Positions 7,243 to 14,104 of a stretch of DNA of 17,165 bases are shown in pieces. The DNA comes from Scatosoma sp045533485. GTDB lineage: Bacteria; Bacillota; Clostridia; Christensenellales; Borkfalkiaceae. The stretch's first letter is position 1, and each line of letters opens with the position of its first letter. The translations under genes and the position numbers were made by a program. Where the stretch lies: assembly GCA_045533485.1 (NCBI GenBank), contig JAZSHX010000033.1, positions 1 through 17,165 of the forward strand, given 5' to 3'. The notes beneath the pieces were generated by a model. The model made no database searches, was not told the DNA's origin, and saw nothing but the letters and a program-made list of their open reading frames with translations.

Positions 7243-7295
7243 AAAAAAGATAAGGGCAGGTATGCAATTAAACGCACACCTGCCCTTATCTTTTT
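7243..7295. terminator. Bidirectional intrinsic terminator between convergent genes
   Basis: A perfect 13-bp stem, GATAAGGGCAGGT (7249-7261) with ACCTGCCCTTATC (7278-7290), has a 16-nt loop. An A-run (7241-7248) precedes it and five T follow (7291-7295), which extends the pairing. The A/T flanks make it an intrinsic terminator on both strands: for the feo operon on plus and for the DUF1461 operon on minus. Confidence 0.92.
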
Positions 7296-7302
7296 GCTAA
7301 AT

Positions 7303-8115
7303 TTACTTATATAACCGTTTCAAAAATACCGTACACGCAAACCACACGGCAACCACGATACCCATAACGATCAGCACGGTGTACACGGCGGCAAGGAAGA
7401 AATCTAAAGACAAAATCCAAGTGAGCGCGTCGTTGAAAAACGAACCGGAAAATTTATCCGCTTGGAACGGGAACAAAATATGATGGAAATTTCCCCACAT
7501 TTGTCCTGCAAACGTTTCCCCGCTTGCCTTTGCGTCCAAAGCCACCCAGCCCAAAAACGCGCCTGCCGCAAGCAATAGCCCCAAATAAAAGAGCAGGGAA
7601 TATTTGAGCAAAATAGGGGCAAGCTGTTTGCGTCGAAGCACGATATACACGCCCAGCGCCACCGTCAAAACGGCAAAGATTGCCGTCAAGATAATCACAA
7701 GCGAAAACAAGTTTTTCACGTCTTGCATATGCGATACCGACGCATCGCTGAAAATATTCACGCCGTCGCGCTCCGCACCGTTAAGCAAAACGCCGTCCAT
7801 CACCAGTGCAAAGCTTTCCATATCTGTGAATAAATAATCAATAATATGCGACACGATGCTATCCAGCTGTTCGTTGGAAAATTGCGCTACCTTGTACGGA
7901 TCGCCGCTGATATAATAAACGTACGCGCGTTCTTCTTCACCGTTTTCGTCCACCGTAGCGTAAATGCCCGTTTTTTCCAGCTGCGTTTTGTAAAATCCTT
8001 CGGATTTTGCAATGCTTACGGCAGGTAACATAACTGCCGTAAGCCATAAAAACAAATTAAACAGAATAATAACGGCTCTGTCTAAAACGCCTATCGCACT
8101 CTTTTTATTGTGCAT
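7303..8115 (-). CDS. DUF1461 / TIGR01906 family integral membrane protein
   Basis: This 270-residue protein has four likely membrane helices (about 12-32, 136-160, 169-192, 240-264). A large extracytoplasmic loop lies between the first two. Two family-like motifs are visible: SHMQDVK (128-134) just before helix 2, and FHHILFP (210-216) before the last helix. Both are typical of the TIGR01906/DUF1461 group of unknown function. The start ATG (8115) lies inside the end of the upstream gene, an 11-bp overlap, which argues for cotranscription. No enzymatic residues are recognised. The family name is from memory of its motifs, so the assignment is good but not certain. Confidence 0.75.
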   Translation of the reverse strand: MHNKKSAIGVLDRAVIILFNLFLWLTAVMLPAVSIAKSEGFYKTQLEKTGIYATVDENGEEERAYVYYISGDPYKVAQFSNEQLDSIVSHIIDYLFTDMESFALVMDGVLLNGAERDGVNIFSDASVSHMQDVKNLFSLVIILTAIFAVLTVALGVYIVLRRKQLAPILLKYSLLFYLGLLLAAGAFLGWVALDAKASGETFAGQMWGNFHHILFPFQADKFSGSFFNDALTWILSLDFFLAAVYTVLIVMGIVVAVWFACTVFLKRLYK

Positions 8116-8818
8116 CTTCTTCCCCCTTTTTGCTAAGCTTGGCTTGCTTTTTATCCAGCTTCGCCTGCGCTTTATTTAATTTCGCTTGCTTCTTTTCCTG
8201 TTTTTTATTCAGTTTTGCTTGCAGTTTTTCCTGCGCTTTAGCTAAGCGGTTTTCTTCCACCTTTTCGTCCAGCCATATGCGGTGCTTGGATTTTTCCTGC
8301 ACGCCCGTGTTTACGTCCTTTTTCAAGAAAGGAATTGCCGATTTAATCGATTGCACGTCCGCTTCCAACCCTTCTTTAAGCAGATTAAAGCGGTCGATAA
8401 AATAAGTAAGTACGATATGGAACAAAAGCTGTAACACCCACGCCAAAATGGAAAGAGTGGTTAAAATGATAGAAAAGGGCGTTACGTGCGCCGTCGTTGC
8501 GTAGATGCCGTACAAGGTAATGCCCAGCGTGAAAAACTTAATCAACAGCTTGGTGCGCGTGTAAATAGTTTGCGAAATCTTTTTCAGCTTCTTGGTTTTT
8601 TCTGCGAGCTTGGGCATATTTGCAATCAAAAAGACGGCGAAATACGCCACGGAAAAGATAAGCAAGGGGATATTTGCCCACAAATACCCTATGGGCGCGA
8701 AAATCATATACAGCAAATACCCGATATATAAAATTTGCGACGCGATGGTAAAGCGGTAAACGAACACTTGAAAATCCGTTTTTATCTTCTCCATAGCGGC
8801 TTTGGTGTAATCAAACAT
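8105..8818 (-). CDS. Hypothetical membrane protein with Lys-rich heptad-repeat tail
   Basis: I do not recognise this 237-residue family. The N-terminal two thirds have about four hydrophobic helices (24-40, 47-66, 92-110, 114-140), arranged as two pairs split by a basic stretch (LAEKTKKLKK). The cytoplasm-like C-terminus is a highly charged helix from about 183. It contains three exact heptads of the form [KA]QAKL[NDS]K at 210-230, with Leu at 214, 221 and 228, plus an earlier QAKLNKK at 201-207. This suggests a coiled coil or a nucleic-acid- or lipid-contacting basic helix. AAGGAG precedes the ATG. It starts 4 nt after the methyltransferase stop and overlaps the DUF1461 gene, so it is the middle gene of a three-gene operon. 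Confidence 0.85.
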   Translation of the reverse strand: MFDYTKAAMEKIKTDFQVFVYRFTIASQILYIGYLLYMIFAPIGYLWANIPLLIFSVAYFAVFLIANMPKLAEKTKKLKKISQTIYTRTKLLIKFFTLGITLYGIYATTAHVTPFSIILTTLSILAWVLQLLFHIVLTYFIDRFNLLKEGLEADVQSIKSAIPFLKKDVNTGVQEKSKHRIWLDEKVEENRLAKAQEKLQAKLNKKQEKKQAKLNKAQAKLDKKQAKLSKKGEEDAQ

Positions 8819-8822
8819 AGAT

Positions 8823-9989
8823 TCACTCCTTATTGTCTAATCGTTCTTGTGTTTTCGGCGGTTTGCCGAAGTACGAATACAGCGCGCAGGGTAGGTTGGC
8901 GTTGGAAAACTTCTTCTTTTTGTCGGCGCGCTTGCCGAAATACCGTTCTAATTCGGGCAGGGCGGTGAACACGTACGCGTTCCAGTTTGGCAAGGCAAAA
9001 AACGCTTTCCCAAACGCGCGCATAAGCGCTTGCACGGATTTTTCATCGCCTAATCGTTCGCCGTAAGGCGGATTGCTCACCAACACGCCGTACGGTTTTT
9101 GGCAGGCAAATTTGGTCGCGTCGCCCACAGAAAGGCGCACGTACTTTTCTACGCCTGCCTGTTTGGCGTGGAACTTGGCAATTGAAATGGCTTTGGGGTT
9201 GATATCAACGCCTTGAATATCCACTTTTCGATGTAGCTTTTCACCGTCTAACGCTTCCTGCAAGGCGGTTTTTTTGATGCCGCTTGGCGCGCATTTCCAT
9301 TTTTCAAAATCAAAAAATCGGTTTTTCCCGGGCGCGATATGCAGTGCCTTTAACGCTGCTTCAATGGGCAAAGTGCCGCTGCCGCAAAACACGTCGGCGA
9401 ACGGTTTTTCTTCGTCGCTGTCGGGATTGTAAAAGGTTTGGTCGATAAGCCCTGCCGCAAGCGTTTCCTTTAAGGGTGCGCTGTACGCCAAAGAGCGATA
9501 ACCGCGCTTATGCAAGCCGTCGCCCGAAGTGTCAAGCGTTACCGTCACTTGGTCCTTGTAGATAGAAAACCCGATAATCGACCGTGCGCCCGTTTCCGTG
9601 AACGTTTTATTGCCCGATTTCAGCTTATCGGCAAGCCGACGGATAACGGCTTTTTTGACAACGCCGCCTGCCGCTTTGATTGCCGCAAGCGTGCTTGCAA
9701 CGCTTTTGCCGTCCATAACCATTTGCGAATCCTGCGTTAAATATTCTTCCCAAGGGATAGCGTAGATATTGTCGTACAGTTCGTCAAAGGTCACCGCTTG
9801 AAATTGCGCAAGCTGTAAAAGCACCCGTTCGCCTGCGCGTAAAAACACGTTCAAACGCGCCACGTCTTGCCACGTGCCGTCCAAGGAAATTCTGCCGTTT
9901 TCGGCAGGCGCTTTTTCATATCCAAGCGCAAAAAGTTGTCGTTTCGTCACCTGCTCCAAACCGGCGGCAACGGGAATTAAAAGCTTCAT
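8823..9989 (-). CDS. THUMP-domain class I SAM-dependent RNA methyltransferase (YpsC/RlmL-N type)
   Basis: The 388-residue protein has an N-terminal ferredoxin-like/THUMP region (about 1-155) and the linker motif GLHKRGYR (158-165). A Rossmann methyltransferase domain follows, with the SAM site DVFCGSGTLPIEAA (199-212), GVDINP (260-265) and the catalytic NPPYG (306-310). NPPY is typical of N-methyltransferases acting on guanine or adenine bases. The architecture matches the Firmicute YpsC group, related to the N-terminal half of E. coli RlmL, which makes m2G in 23S rRNA; the exact target here is not proven. The predicted promoter places the transcript start only a few nt before the ATG, with no clear ribosome binding site. 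It leads a minus-strand operon with two membrane protein genes. Confidence 0.9.
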   Translation of the reverse strand: MKLLIPVAAGLEQVTKRQLFALGYEKAPAENGRISLDGTWQDVARLNVFLRAGERVLLQLAQFQAVTFDELYDNIYAIPWEEYLTQDSQMVMDGKSVASTLAAIKAAGGVVKKAVIRRLADKLKSGNKTFTETGARSIIGFSIYKDQVTVTLDTSGDGLHKRGYRSLAYSAPLKETLAAGLIDQTFYNPDSDEEKPFADVFCGSGTLPIEAALKALHIAPGKNRFFDFEKWKCAPSGIKKTALQEALDGEKLHRKVDIQGVDINPKAISIAKFHAKQAGVEKYVRLSVGDATKFACQKPYGVLVSNPPYGERLGDEKSVQALMRAFGKAFFALPNWNAYVFTALPELERYFGKRADKKKKFSNANLPCALYSYFGKPPKTQERLDNKE

Positions 9990-9998
9990 ACGCTATTC

Positions 9999-10026
9999 AT
10001 TATACCGATTTTTATAAATTTGTCAA
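9999..10026 (-). promoter_or_regulatory. Promoter of the RNA methyltransferase operon (minus strand)
   Basis: On the minus strand, TTGACA (complement of 10021-10026) and a consensus TATAAT (complement of 9999-10004) are 16 bp apart. The expected start of transcription is near 9992, only about 3 nt before the ATG at 9989, so the mRNA would be nearly leaderless. No ribosome binding site is visible upstream of the ATG, which fits. Confidence 0.75.
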
Positions 10027-10041
10027 TAGTTTATTGACAAA
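10019..10041. repeat. Inverted repeat carrying the two divergent -35 boxes
   Basis: TTTGTCAATA and its exact reverse complement TATTGACAAA are separated by 3 bp. Each arm contains a TTGACA -35 hexamer, one facing each way. It is therefore the core of a back-to-back promoter pair and may also serve as a symmetric site for a shared regulator. Confidence 0.8.
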
Positions 10042-10063
10042 ATACGTGAAAGGAGAGTATAAT
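10034..10063 (+). promoter_or_regulatory. Promoter of queH
   Basis: TTGACA (10034-10039) and TATAAT (10058-10063) are both full consensus hexamers with an 18-bp spacer. The -10 ends 6 nt before the queH ATG (10070), so transcription should start at or next to the start codon. An AGGAG (10051-10055) lies inside the spacer and would be excluded from such a transcript. It is also 14 nt from the ATG, too far for a good ribosome binding site. Confidence 0.8.
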
Positions 10064-10069
10064 AGGCGT

Positions 10070-10693
10070 ATGAAAACAAATTACGATAAAAAAATGCAGG
10101 AACAAATAAAAAACGCAAACAAAGGCGCAACCTTGCTTTTGCATAGCTGTTGCGCGCCCTGTTCGACCGCTTGCTTGGAACGCTTGAAAGACCGTTTCAA
10201 GATAACGGTTTTGTATTATAACCCCAACATTGACGACGAAGAAGAATACCAAAAACGCAAAGCCGAACAAATACGGTTGTTAGAGCAAACGGGCTGGGCA
10301 GATTTTTTAGATTGTGACCACGATAAGGGAGCGTTTGAAGAAATGGCAAGGGGCTTGGAAGAAGAGCCCGAACGGGGCAAGCGCTGCTACCTTTGCTATG
10401 GGCTACGCCTTGAAAAAACGGCGGAGCTTGCCAAGAAAAACGCTTTTGACTTTTTTGCTACGACTTTAACGTTAAGCCCCTTGAAAAATGCGGACTGGTT
10501 AAACGAAATCGGCGAAAAGGCAGGGGGCAGGTATGAGATTAACTATTTATACACCGATTTCAAAAAGCAGGGCGGATATTTAAAATCTATTCAGCTTTCT
10601 AAGCAATTTCACTTATATCGGCAAGATTTTTGCGGTTGTAAATTTTCCAAAGCGCAAAGAGAAAAACAGCGCGAACAACAAACAAGCGAATAA
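10070..10693 (+). CDS. queH: Epoxyqueuosine reductase QueH
   Basis: QueH reduces epoxyqueuosine to queuosine in tRNA, the last step of the pathway, in bacteria lacking QueG. The 207-residue protein has the family's cysteine sets: HSCCAPCS (C27, C28, C31), CYLC (C106, C109) and DFCGC (C188, C190), which hold the metal cofactors. It also has YYNPNI (49-54) and TLTLSPLKN (132-140). The start MKTNYDKKMQ fits the family N-terminus better than an in-frame ATG at 10034, which lies inside the promoter. A strong promoter sits almost on the start codon. The gene is alone on its strand, divergent from the methyltransferase operon, and ends in a hairpin terminator. It complements queA at 2279-3313. Confidence 0.95.
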   Translation: MKTNYDKKMQEQIKNANKGATLLLHSCCAPCSTACLERLKDRFKITVLYYNPNIDDEEEYQKRKAEQIRLLEQTGWADFLDCDHDKGAFEEMARGLEEEPERGKRCYLCYGLRLEKTAELAKKNAFDFFATTLTLSPLKNADWLNEIGEKAGGRYEINYLYTDFKKQGGYLKSIQLSKQFHLYRQDFCGCKFSKAQREKQREQQTSE

Positions 10694-10699
10694 AAAGAA

Positions 10700-10734
10700 A
10701 AACCGCCTTGAACCAAACGGGTTCAGGGCGGTTT
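10700..10734. terminator. Intrinsic terminator between queH and the PII-like gene
   Basis: AAACCGCCTTGAACC (10700-10714) pairs with GGTTCAGGGCGGTTT (10720-10734) across a 5-nt loop, with one G-U pair. Read on the minus strand, the stem runs straight into a T-rich tail (complement of 10691-10699), so it is a good terminator for the galM-DUF1538-PII operon. On the plus strand the T-run is broken (ATACGTTTCTTATTTT), so it is a weaker terminator for queH. Confidence 0.85.
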
Positions 10735-10743
10735 ATACGTTTC

Positions 10744-11076
10744 TTATTTTCCGTTCACGGGCGAAGTCAAACCCACGGCGGCGTCTACGGGCAGGGAGAA
10801 AGCAATGCCTTGCCCTTGCGTGTGTAAACCCACTTCGTCGTACAAATGCTGTAAAACGGCGTCCCTATCCGCGGCAGGCACCAAAATCATCACGATTTCC
10901 TTTTCCGGCTCAACGGTAATCCCGAAAAACGCTTCCGCTTCCTTTGCGCCCGTGCCGCGCGCGTTGATAACCGTACCGCCGCGCGCACCGCCTTTTTTCG
11001 CCGCGTCCATAACCGCTTCGCTATACCCGATATTCACGATGCAAAAAATAACTTCGTGTGCAAATTTTTTCGTCAT
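10744..11076 (-). CDS. PII-like signalling protein, distal copy
   Basis: This 110-residue protein has the size and pattern of the PII (GlnB-like) fold. It has a beta-strand start (HEVIFCIVNIGYSEAVMDAAKK), a Gly-rich segment GGARGGTVINARGTG (29-43) where the T-loop would lie, EPEKEIVMILV (56-66), and the C-terminal GQGIAFSLP (88-96). It lacks the GlnB/GlnK Tyr-51 signature, so it is a divergent PII relative rather than a classical nitrogen regulator. Start: an ATG at 11076 with GGAGG 9 nt upstream is chosen over an in-frame ATG 21 nt earlier that precedes this site. The gene begins 1 nt after the stop of the other PII-like gene. It probably binds a small ligand and regulates the DUF1538 membrane protein of the same operon. 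Confidence 0.82.
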   Translation of the reverse strand: MTKKFAHEVIFCIVNIGYSEAVMDAAKKGGARGGTVINARGTGAKEAEAFFGITVEPEKEIVMILVPAADRDAVLQHLYDEVGLHTQGQGIAFSLPVDAAVGLTSPVNGK

Positions 11077-11077
11077 A

Positions 11078-11485
11078 TCATTTTTCCTCCGAACCAAACG
11101 CTTTGTTGTTGCTTAAAAACTTGTAAAGTCCTGCGCCGATCACCGACGAAAGGGGGACGGTGAACGCAATTCCCTTACCGCCGCGCAGCTTGTAAAATTT
11201 ATCTTCCAGCCCTTGCAGTGCGCTTTCCGCTTGACTTTCCTTGATTACGCTAAAAATCACACTGCGGTCGGCGTCTTCCAAACCAAGCAAGTGCAGCGTT
11301 TCCGAACGCGCCGTTCCTTGCGCCAACACCGACGTTTGAAAATTGACTTGAAAGCCCTGTAAAAAGTCGATAAAAAATTCGGCTTTTCTTCTATTGACCA
11401 CCGTAACAAGCAGCTTCAATTTTTCCACAGCCGTCGGGGCGGATTTTGTTGTACGCGGTTTTTTTACCGTTTTTTCCGTTGCCAT
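11078..11485 (-). CDS. PII-like signalling protein, proximal divergent copy
   Basis: The 135-residue protein shares the closing motif GGKGIAFTVPLSSVIG (102-117) with the adjacent PII-like protein. It also has the core strand pattern (KLKLLVTVVNRRKAEFFIDFLQGF; RSVIFSVIKESQAESALQGLEDKF). It lacks the EPEKE segment and the Gly-rich GARGGT segment, and it has an unusual basic, Thr/Pro-rich N-terminal extension (about 1-20). Start: ATG at 11485 with GAGGGG just upstream; an in-frame GTG at 11497, overlapping the DUF1538 stop as GTGA, would add four residues. Position between DUF1538 and a second PII-like gene suggests a two-subunit or two-input regulator. Assignment to the PII superfamily is moderately sure; ligand unknown. 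Confidence 0.68.
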   Translation of the reverse strand: MATEKTVKKPRTTKSAPTAVEKLKLLVTVVNRRKAEFFIDFLQGFQVNFQTSVLAQGTARSETLHLLGLEDADRSVIFSVIKESQAESALQGLEDKFYKLRGGKGIAFTVPLSSVIGAGLYKFLSNNKAFGSEEK

Positions 11486-11493
11486 ACTTCCCC

Positions 11494-13026
11494 TCACATA
11501 AAGGATATAATTTGTTTATCGTCCGCGCTGACGATGCGGCGCATCGCGATATTTTGCCGTAATTTCTTGCTTGCAACTGCCTTAAAGCCCAACGCTTGTA
11601 TGGTGATAAGCGGCGTCATAGCAACCATTGCCACCAGCCCGAACGCGTCGGTAAGTACGTGCGCTTCTCCTTGCAACGCCGCGCAAACGCCGATAATAAA
11701 CGGCAGGATAAAGCTGGACGTAAGCGGACCGCTTGCAACGCCGCCCGAGTCGAACGCGATCGCGGTGTACAGCTTGGGCACGAAGAAGGAAAGCCCCAAG
11801 GAAAGGAGATATCCGGGTATCATATAATATAAAACGCTAAACCCAAAAATAACGCGCACCACCGATAAAGCGATTGCCACGCCTACGCCGATAGAGAGTG
11901 CAAGCAGCATCGAACGCTTGCTCACTGCACCGCCCGTAACGCTTTCCACCTGCTTGTTCAAAACGTGGATGGCAGGTTCGGCAAGCACGACGGTTAAGCC
12001 AAGCAGGAATGCGAAAATGACGATTACGAAATCGTTTTGCTTTGCAAGCTCCGTACCCATTTTATAGCCGATAGGCATAAACCCGACGGCAACCGCCGCA
12101 AGGAAAATTACCAGCCCAAAGAAGGTATAGAAAATACCGATAACGATTTGTAAAATACGCGTTTTGGGTAATTTTAAAAGCGTGAATTGCAAAATAAAGA
12201 AGAACACGGCAATCGGCAAAAGCGCAATAAGCACTTCCTTGCAAGTGTGCCCGATCGTGCTAAACAGCGCTTTGCCAAGCATATTTTCAATGGAATAATC
12301 GGGGAGCGTGTATTGCACTTCGCCTTGCGCGAACAAGCCCAGCGTCATTACGGCAAGGATAGGTCCGATGGAGCAAAGCGCGATGAAACCGAAGCTGCTT
12401 TCCTTGTCGTGTCTATCGCCCAAAACCGTCGAAACGCCCAAGCCCAACGCCATGATAAAGGGAACAGTGATAGGCCCTGTCGTTACGCCGCCCGAATCGA
12501 ACGCTAAGGGCAGGAACGCCGTTTTGCCTTGCACGAGCATGAGCGACGCAAGCGCGAAAAGCAGCATATAGAAAAAGGTCATCAGGTGCGCCAAATGCAA
12601 ACGGAACACGATGCGCGCCACGCCCAAAACCAGGAACAAGCCCACGCCCACGCCGATAGTGACGATTAAGGTCGTGCCGTTGATTAAATCCTTTACCTGC
12701 GACGCAAGCACGGACAAATCGGGCTCTGCGATGGTAACGAACAAGCCCATAATAAAGCAAATAACGAAAAGCAGTTTAAATTTTCCCGACTTGGGCAAAC
12801 CCGAACCCACCTGTTCGCCCATAGGCGTCATAGCCATATCCGCGCCAAGGTTGAAAAGCGCGATACCGAGCACTAATGCGCACGCGCACAATAAAAAAAC
12901 GAGCGTTTCTGTGCCCGTAAAATTGACCAGCGGCGTGATATTTAATAAAACGACGATAGCGGTAACGGGAAATACCGATACCGCCGCTTCTTTCAATTTT
13001 GTCAAAAGAATTTTTAACATATCCAC
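11494..13026 (-). CDS. DUF1538 family polytopic membrane protein with internal duplication
   Basis: This 510-residue protein has about a dozen hydrophobic helices and two homologous halves. Half one carries AEPDLSVLASQV (100-111) and FDSGGVTTGPIT (176-187). Half two carries AEPAIHVLNKQV (349-360) and FDSGGVASGPLT (425-436). The offset of 249 residues is constant. Two paired, Gly-rich re-entrant-like motifs in an inverted or tandem duplicated fold are typical of secondary transporters, but no substrate is known to me for DUF1538. It is followed by two PII-like genes, an association known for this family. Start: the GTG at 13026 follows the galM stop by 4 nt; an ATG at 13020 is also possible but has its AGGTGG only 2 nt away. 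The C-terminus is basic and cytoplasmic-looking. Confidence 0.88.
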   Translation of the reverse strand: MDMLKILLTKLKEAAVSVFPVTAIVVLLNITPLVNFTGTETLVFLLCACALVLGIALFNLGADMAMTPMGEQVGSGLPKSGKFKLLFVICFIMGLFVTIAEPDLSVLASQVKDLINGTTLIVTIGVGVGLFLVLGVARIVFRLHLAHLMTFFYMLLFALASLMLVQGKTAFLPLAFDSGGVTTGPITVPFIMALGLGVSTVLGDRHDKESSFGFIALCSIGPILAVMTLGLFAQGEVQYTLPDYSIENMLGKALFSTIGHTCKEVLIALLPIAVFFFILQFTLLKLPKTRILQIVIGIFYTFFGLVIFLAAVAVGFMPIGYKMGTELAKQNDFVIVIFAFLLGLTVVLAEPAIHVLNKQVESVTGGAVSKRSMLLALSIGVGVAIALSVVRVIFGFSVLYYMIPGYLLSLGLSFFVPKLYTAIAFDSGGVASGPLTSSFILPFIIGVCAALQGEAHVLTDAFGLVAMVAMTPLITIQALGFKAVASKKLRQNIAMRRIVSADDKQIISFM

Positions 13027-13030
13027 CTAC

Positions 13031-14065
13031 TTATTGCACGATAGAAAATTTATACACAGTCGTTTCTTGATATTTTTCCCCTTTTTTAAGCACCGTAGTG
13101 GGATACTCGGGGCAGTTGGGGGAATTGGGATATCCCTGTGTTTCCAAGCACAGCGCGCAGTGCGTTACGTATGCCTTTTTACCGATAAAACCGCCCGTGG
13201 AACAGCCCGTGTACAGCTGTAAAGCGGGGAGCGTAGTGTAACAATCCATCTTTCTGCCCGATTCTTTATCGTATACGTAGGCAACGTGCTCCAAATCGCG
13301 TTCCGTTTGCCTATCCAAACAATAATTGAAATCGTACCCGTTCACTTGCTTGATGAACTTTGCGTTCGAAAAGGTGTCCTGCCCGATGGTTTTTGCAGGG
13401 AAAAAGCTGTACGGCGTGTTTTGAATATCCATAAGCTCGCCGTGGGGAATAAGCTGTTCGTCCACGGGTGTTATGTATTTGGCTTTTATCATCAGCTCGT
13501 GGTCTAAAACCGTGTCCTGTCCGCCAAGGTTAAAATAGGCGTGGTTGGTCAAGTTGCAAAGGGTATCTTCGTCCGTTTCCGCCAAGTAATCTATACGCAA
13601 AGCGTTGTCTTCCGACAAGGAAAAAGTCACCTGCACTTTGAGCGTTCCGGGAAAGCCGCCTGCGCCGTTTGGGGATACCAGGTATAAGACGAGCGCGTCG
13701 TTTTCCACCTTCGCTTCCCAAACCAGATTGTCGAAATTTGCCGAAAAACCGCCGTGTAAGCAGTTGTCGTTATCGTTTTTTTCCAAGGTGTAGGTTTTGC
13801 CGTTCAAGGTGAACTGCGCTCCGCCGATACGGTTAGCATACCGCCCGATGGTCGCCCCGAAATAGGGGTTGGGCTGATAGTAATCTTCCACGCGCTTACA
13901 GCCCACCAAAATATCGTCGAACACGCCGTTTTTATCGGGTGCGAAAATGCGGGTAAGGCGCGCGCCGTGCGTACAAATATCCACTTGCATACCTTGTGCG
14001 TTGGAAAGCGTGTACACGTCGTTGATTTTTCCGTTTTTTTTAAAAGAATAGGTTTTTTCAATCAT
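13031..14065 (-). CDS. galM: Aldose 1-epimerase (galactose mutarotase)
   Basis: GalM interconverts alpha and beta anomers of galactose and other aldoses. The 344-residue protein has the substrate-binding NRIGG (78-82), H104 (NCLHGG), the catalytic-acid H175 (TNHAYFNLGG), D245 (GYDFNY) and the catalytic-base E308 (CLETQGYPNSPN). Length is normal. Start: the ATG at 14065 gives the family N-terminus MIEKTYSFKK; an upstream in-frame ATG would begin inside the promoter and add a non-conserved stretch. The ribosome binding site is weak (GGGTG, 4 nt before ATG). It is the first gene of the minus-strand operon with DUF1538 and the PII-like genes. I see no other galactose gene here. Confidence 0.95.
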   Translation of the reverse strand: MIEKTYSFKKNGKINDVYTLSNAQGMQVDICTHGARLTRIFAPDKNGVFDDILVGCKRVEDYYQPNPYFGATIGRYANRIGGAQFTLNGKTYTLEKNDNDNCLHGGFSANFDNLVWEAKVENDALVLYLVSPNGAGGFPGTLKVQVTFSLSEDNALRIDYLAETDEDTLCNLTNHAYFNLGGQDTVLDHELMIKAKYITPVDEQLIPHGELMDIQNTPYSFFPAKTIGQDTFSNAKFIKQVNGYDFNYCLDRQTERDLEHVAYVYDKESGRKMDCYTTLPALQLYTGCSTGGFIGKKAYVTHCALCLETQGYPNSPNCPEYPTTVLKKGEKYQETTVYKFSIVQ

Positions 14066-14104
14066 AGCGCACCCAAAAAAAACGATAATAGTATAGTATG
14101 CATA

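Noticed and set aside
8129..8224. Repetitive DNA that could be taken for a tandem repeat element or CRISPR
   Set aside because: The repeats are 21-bp coding heptads within an intact frame, with no spacers.
10034..10069. Upstream in-frame start for QueH
   Set aside because: It would begin inside the -35 box and adds residues not seen in the family N-terminus.
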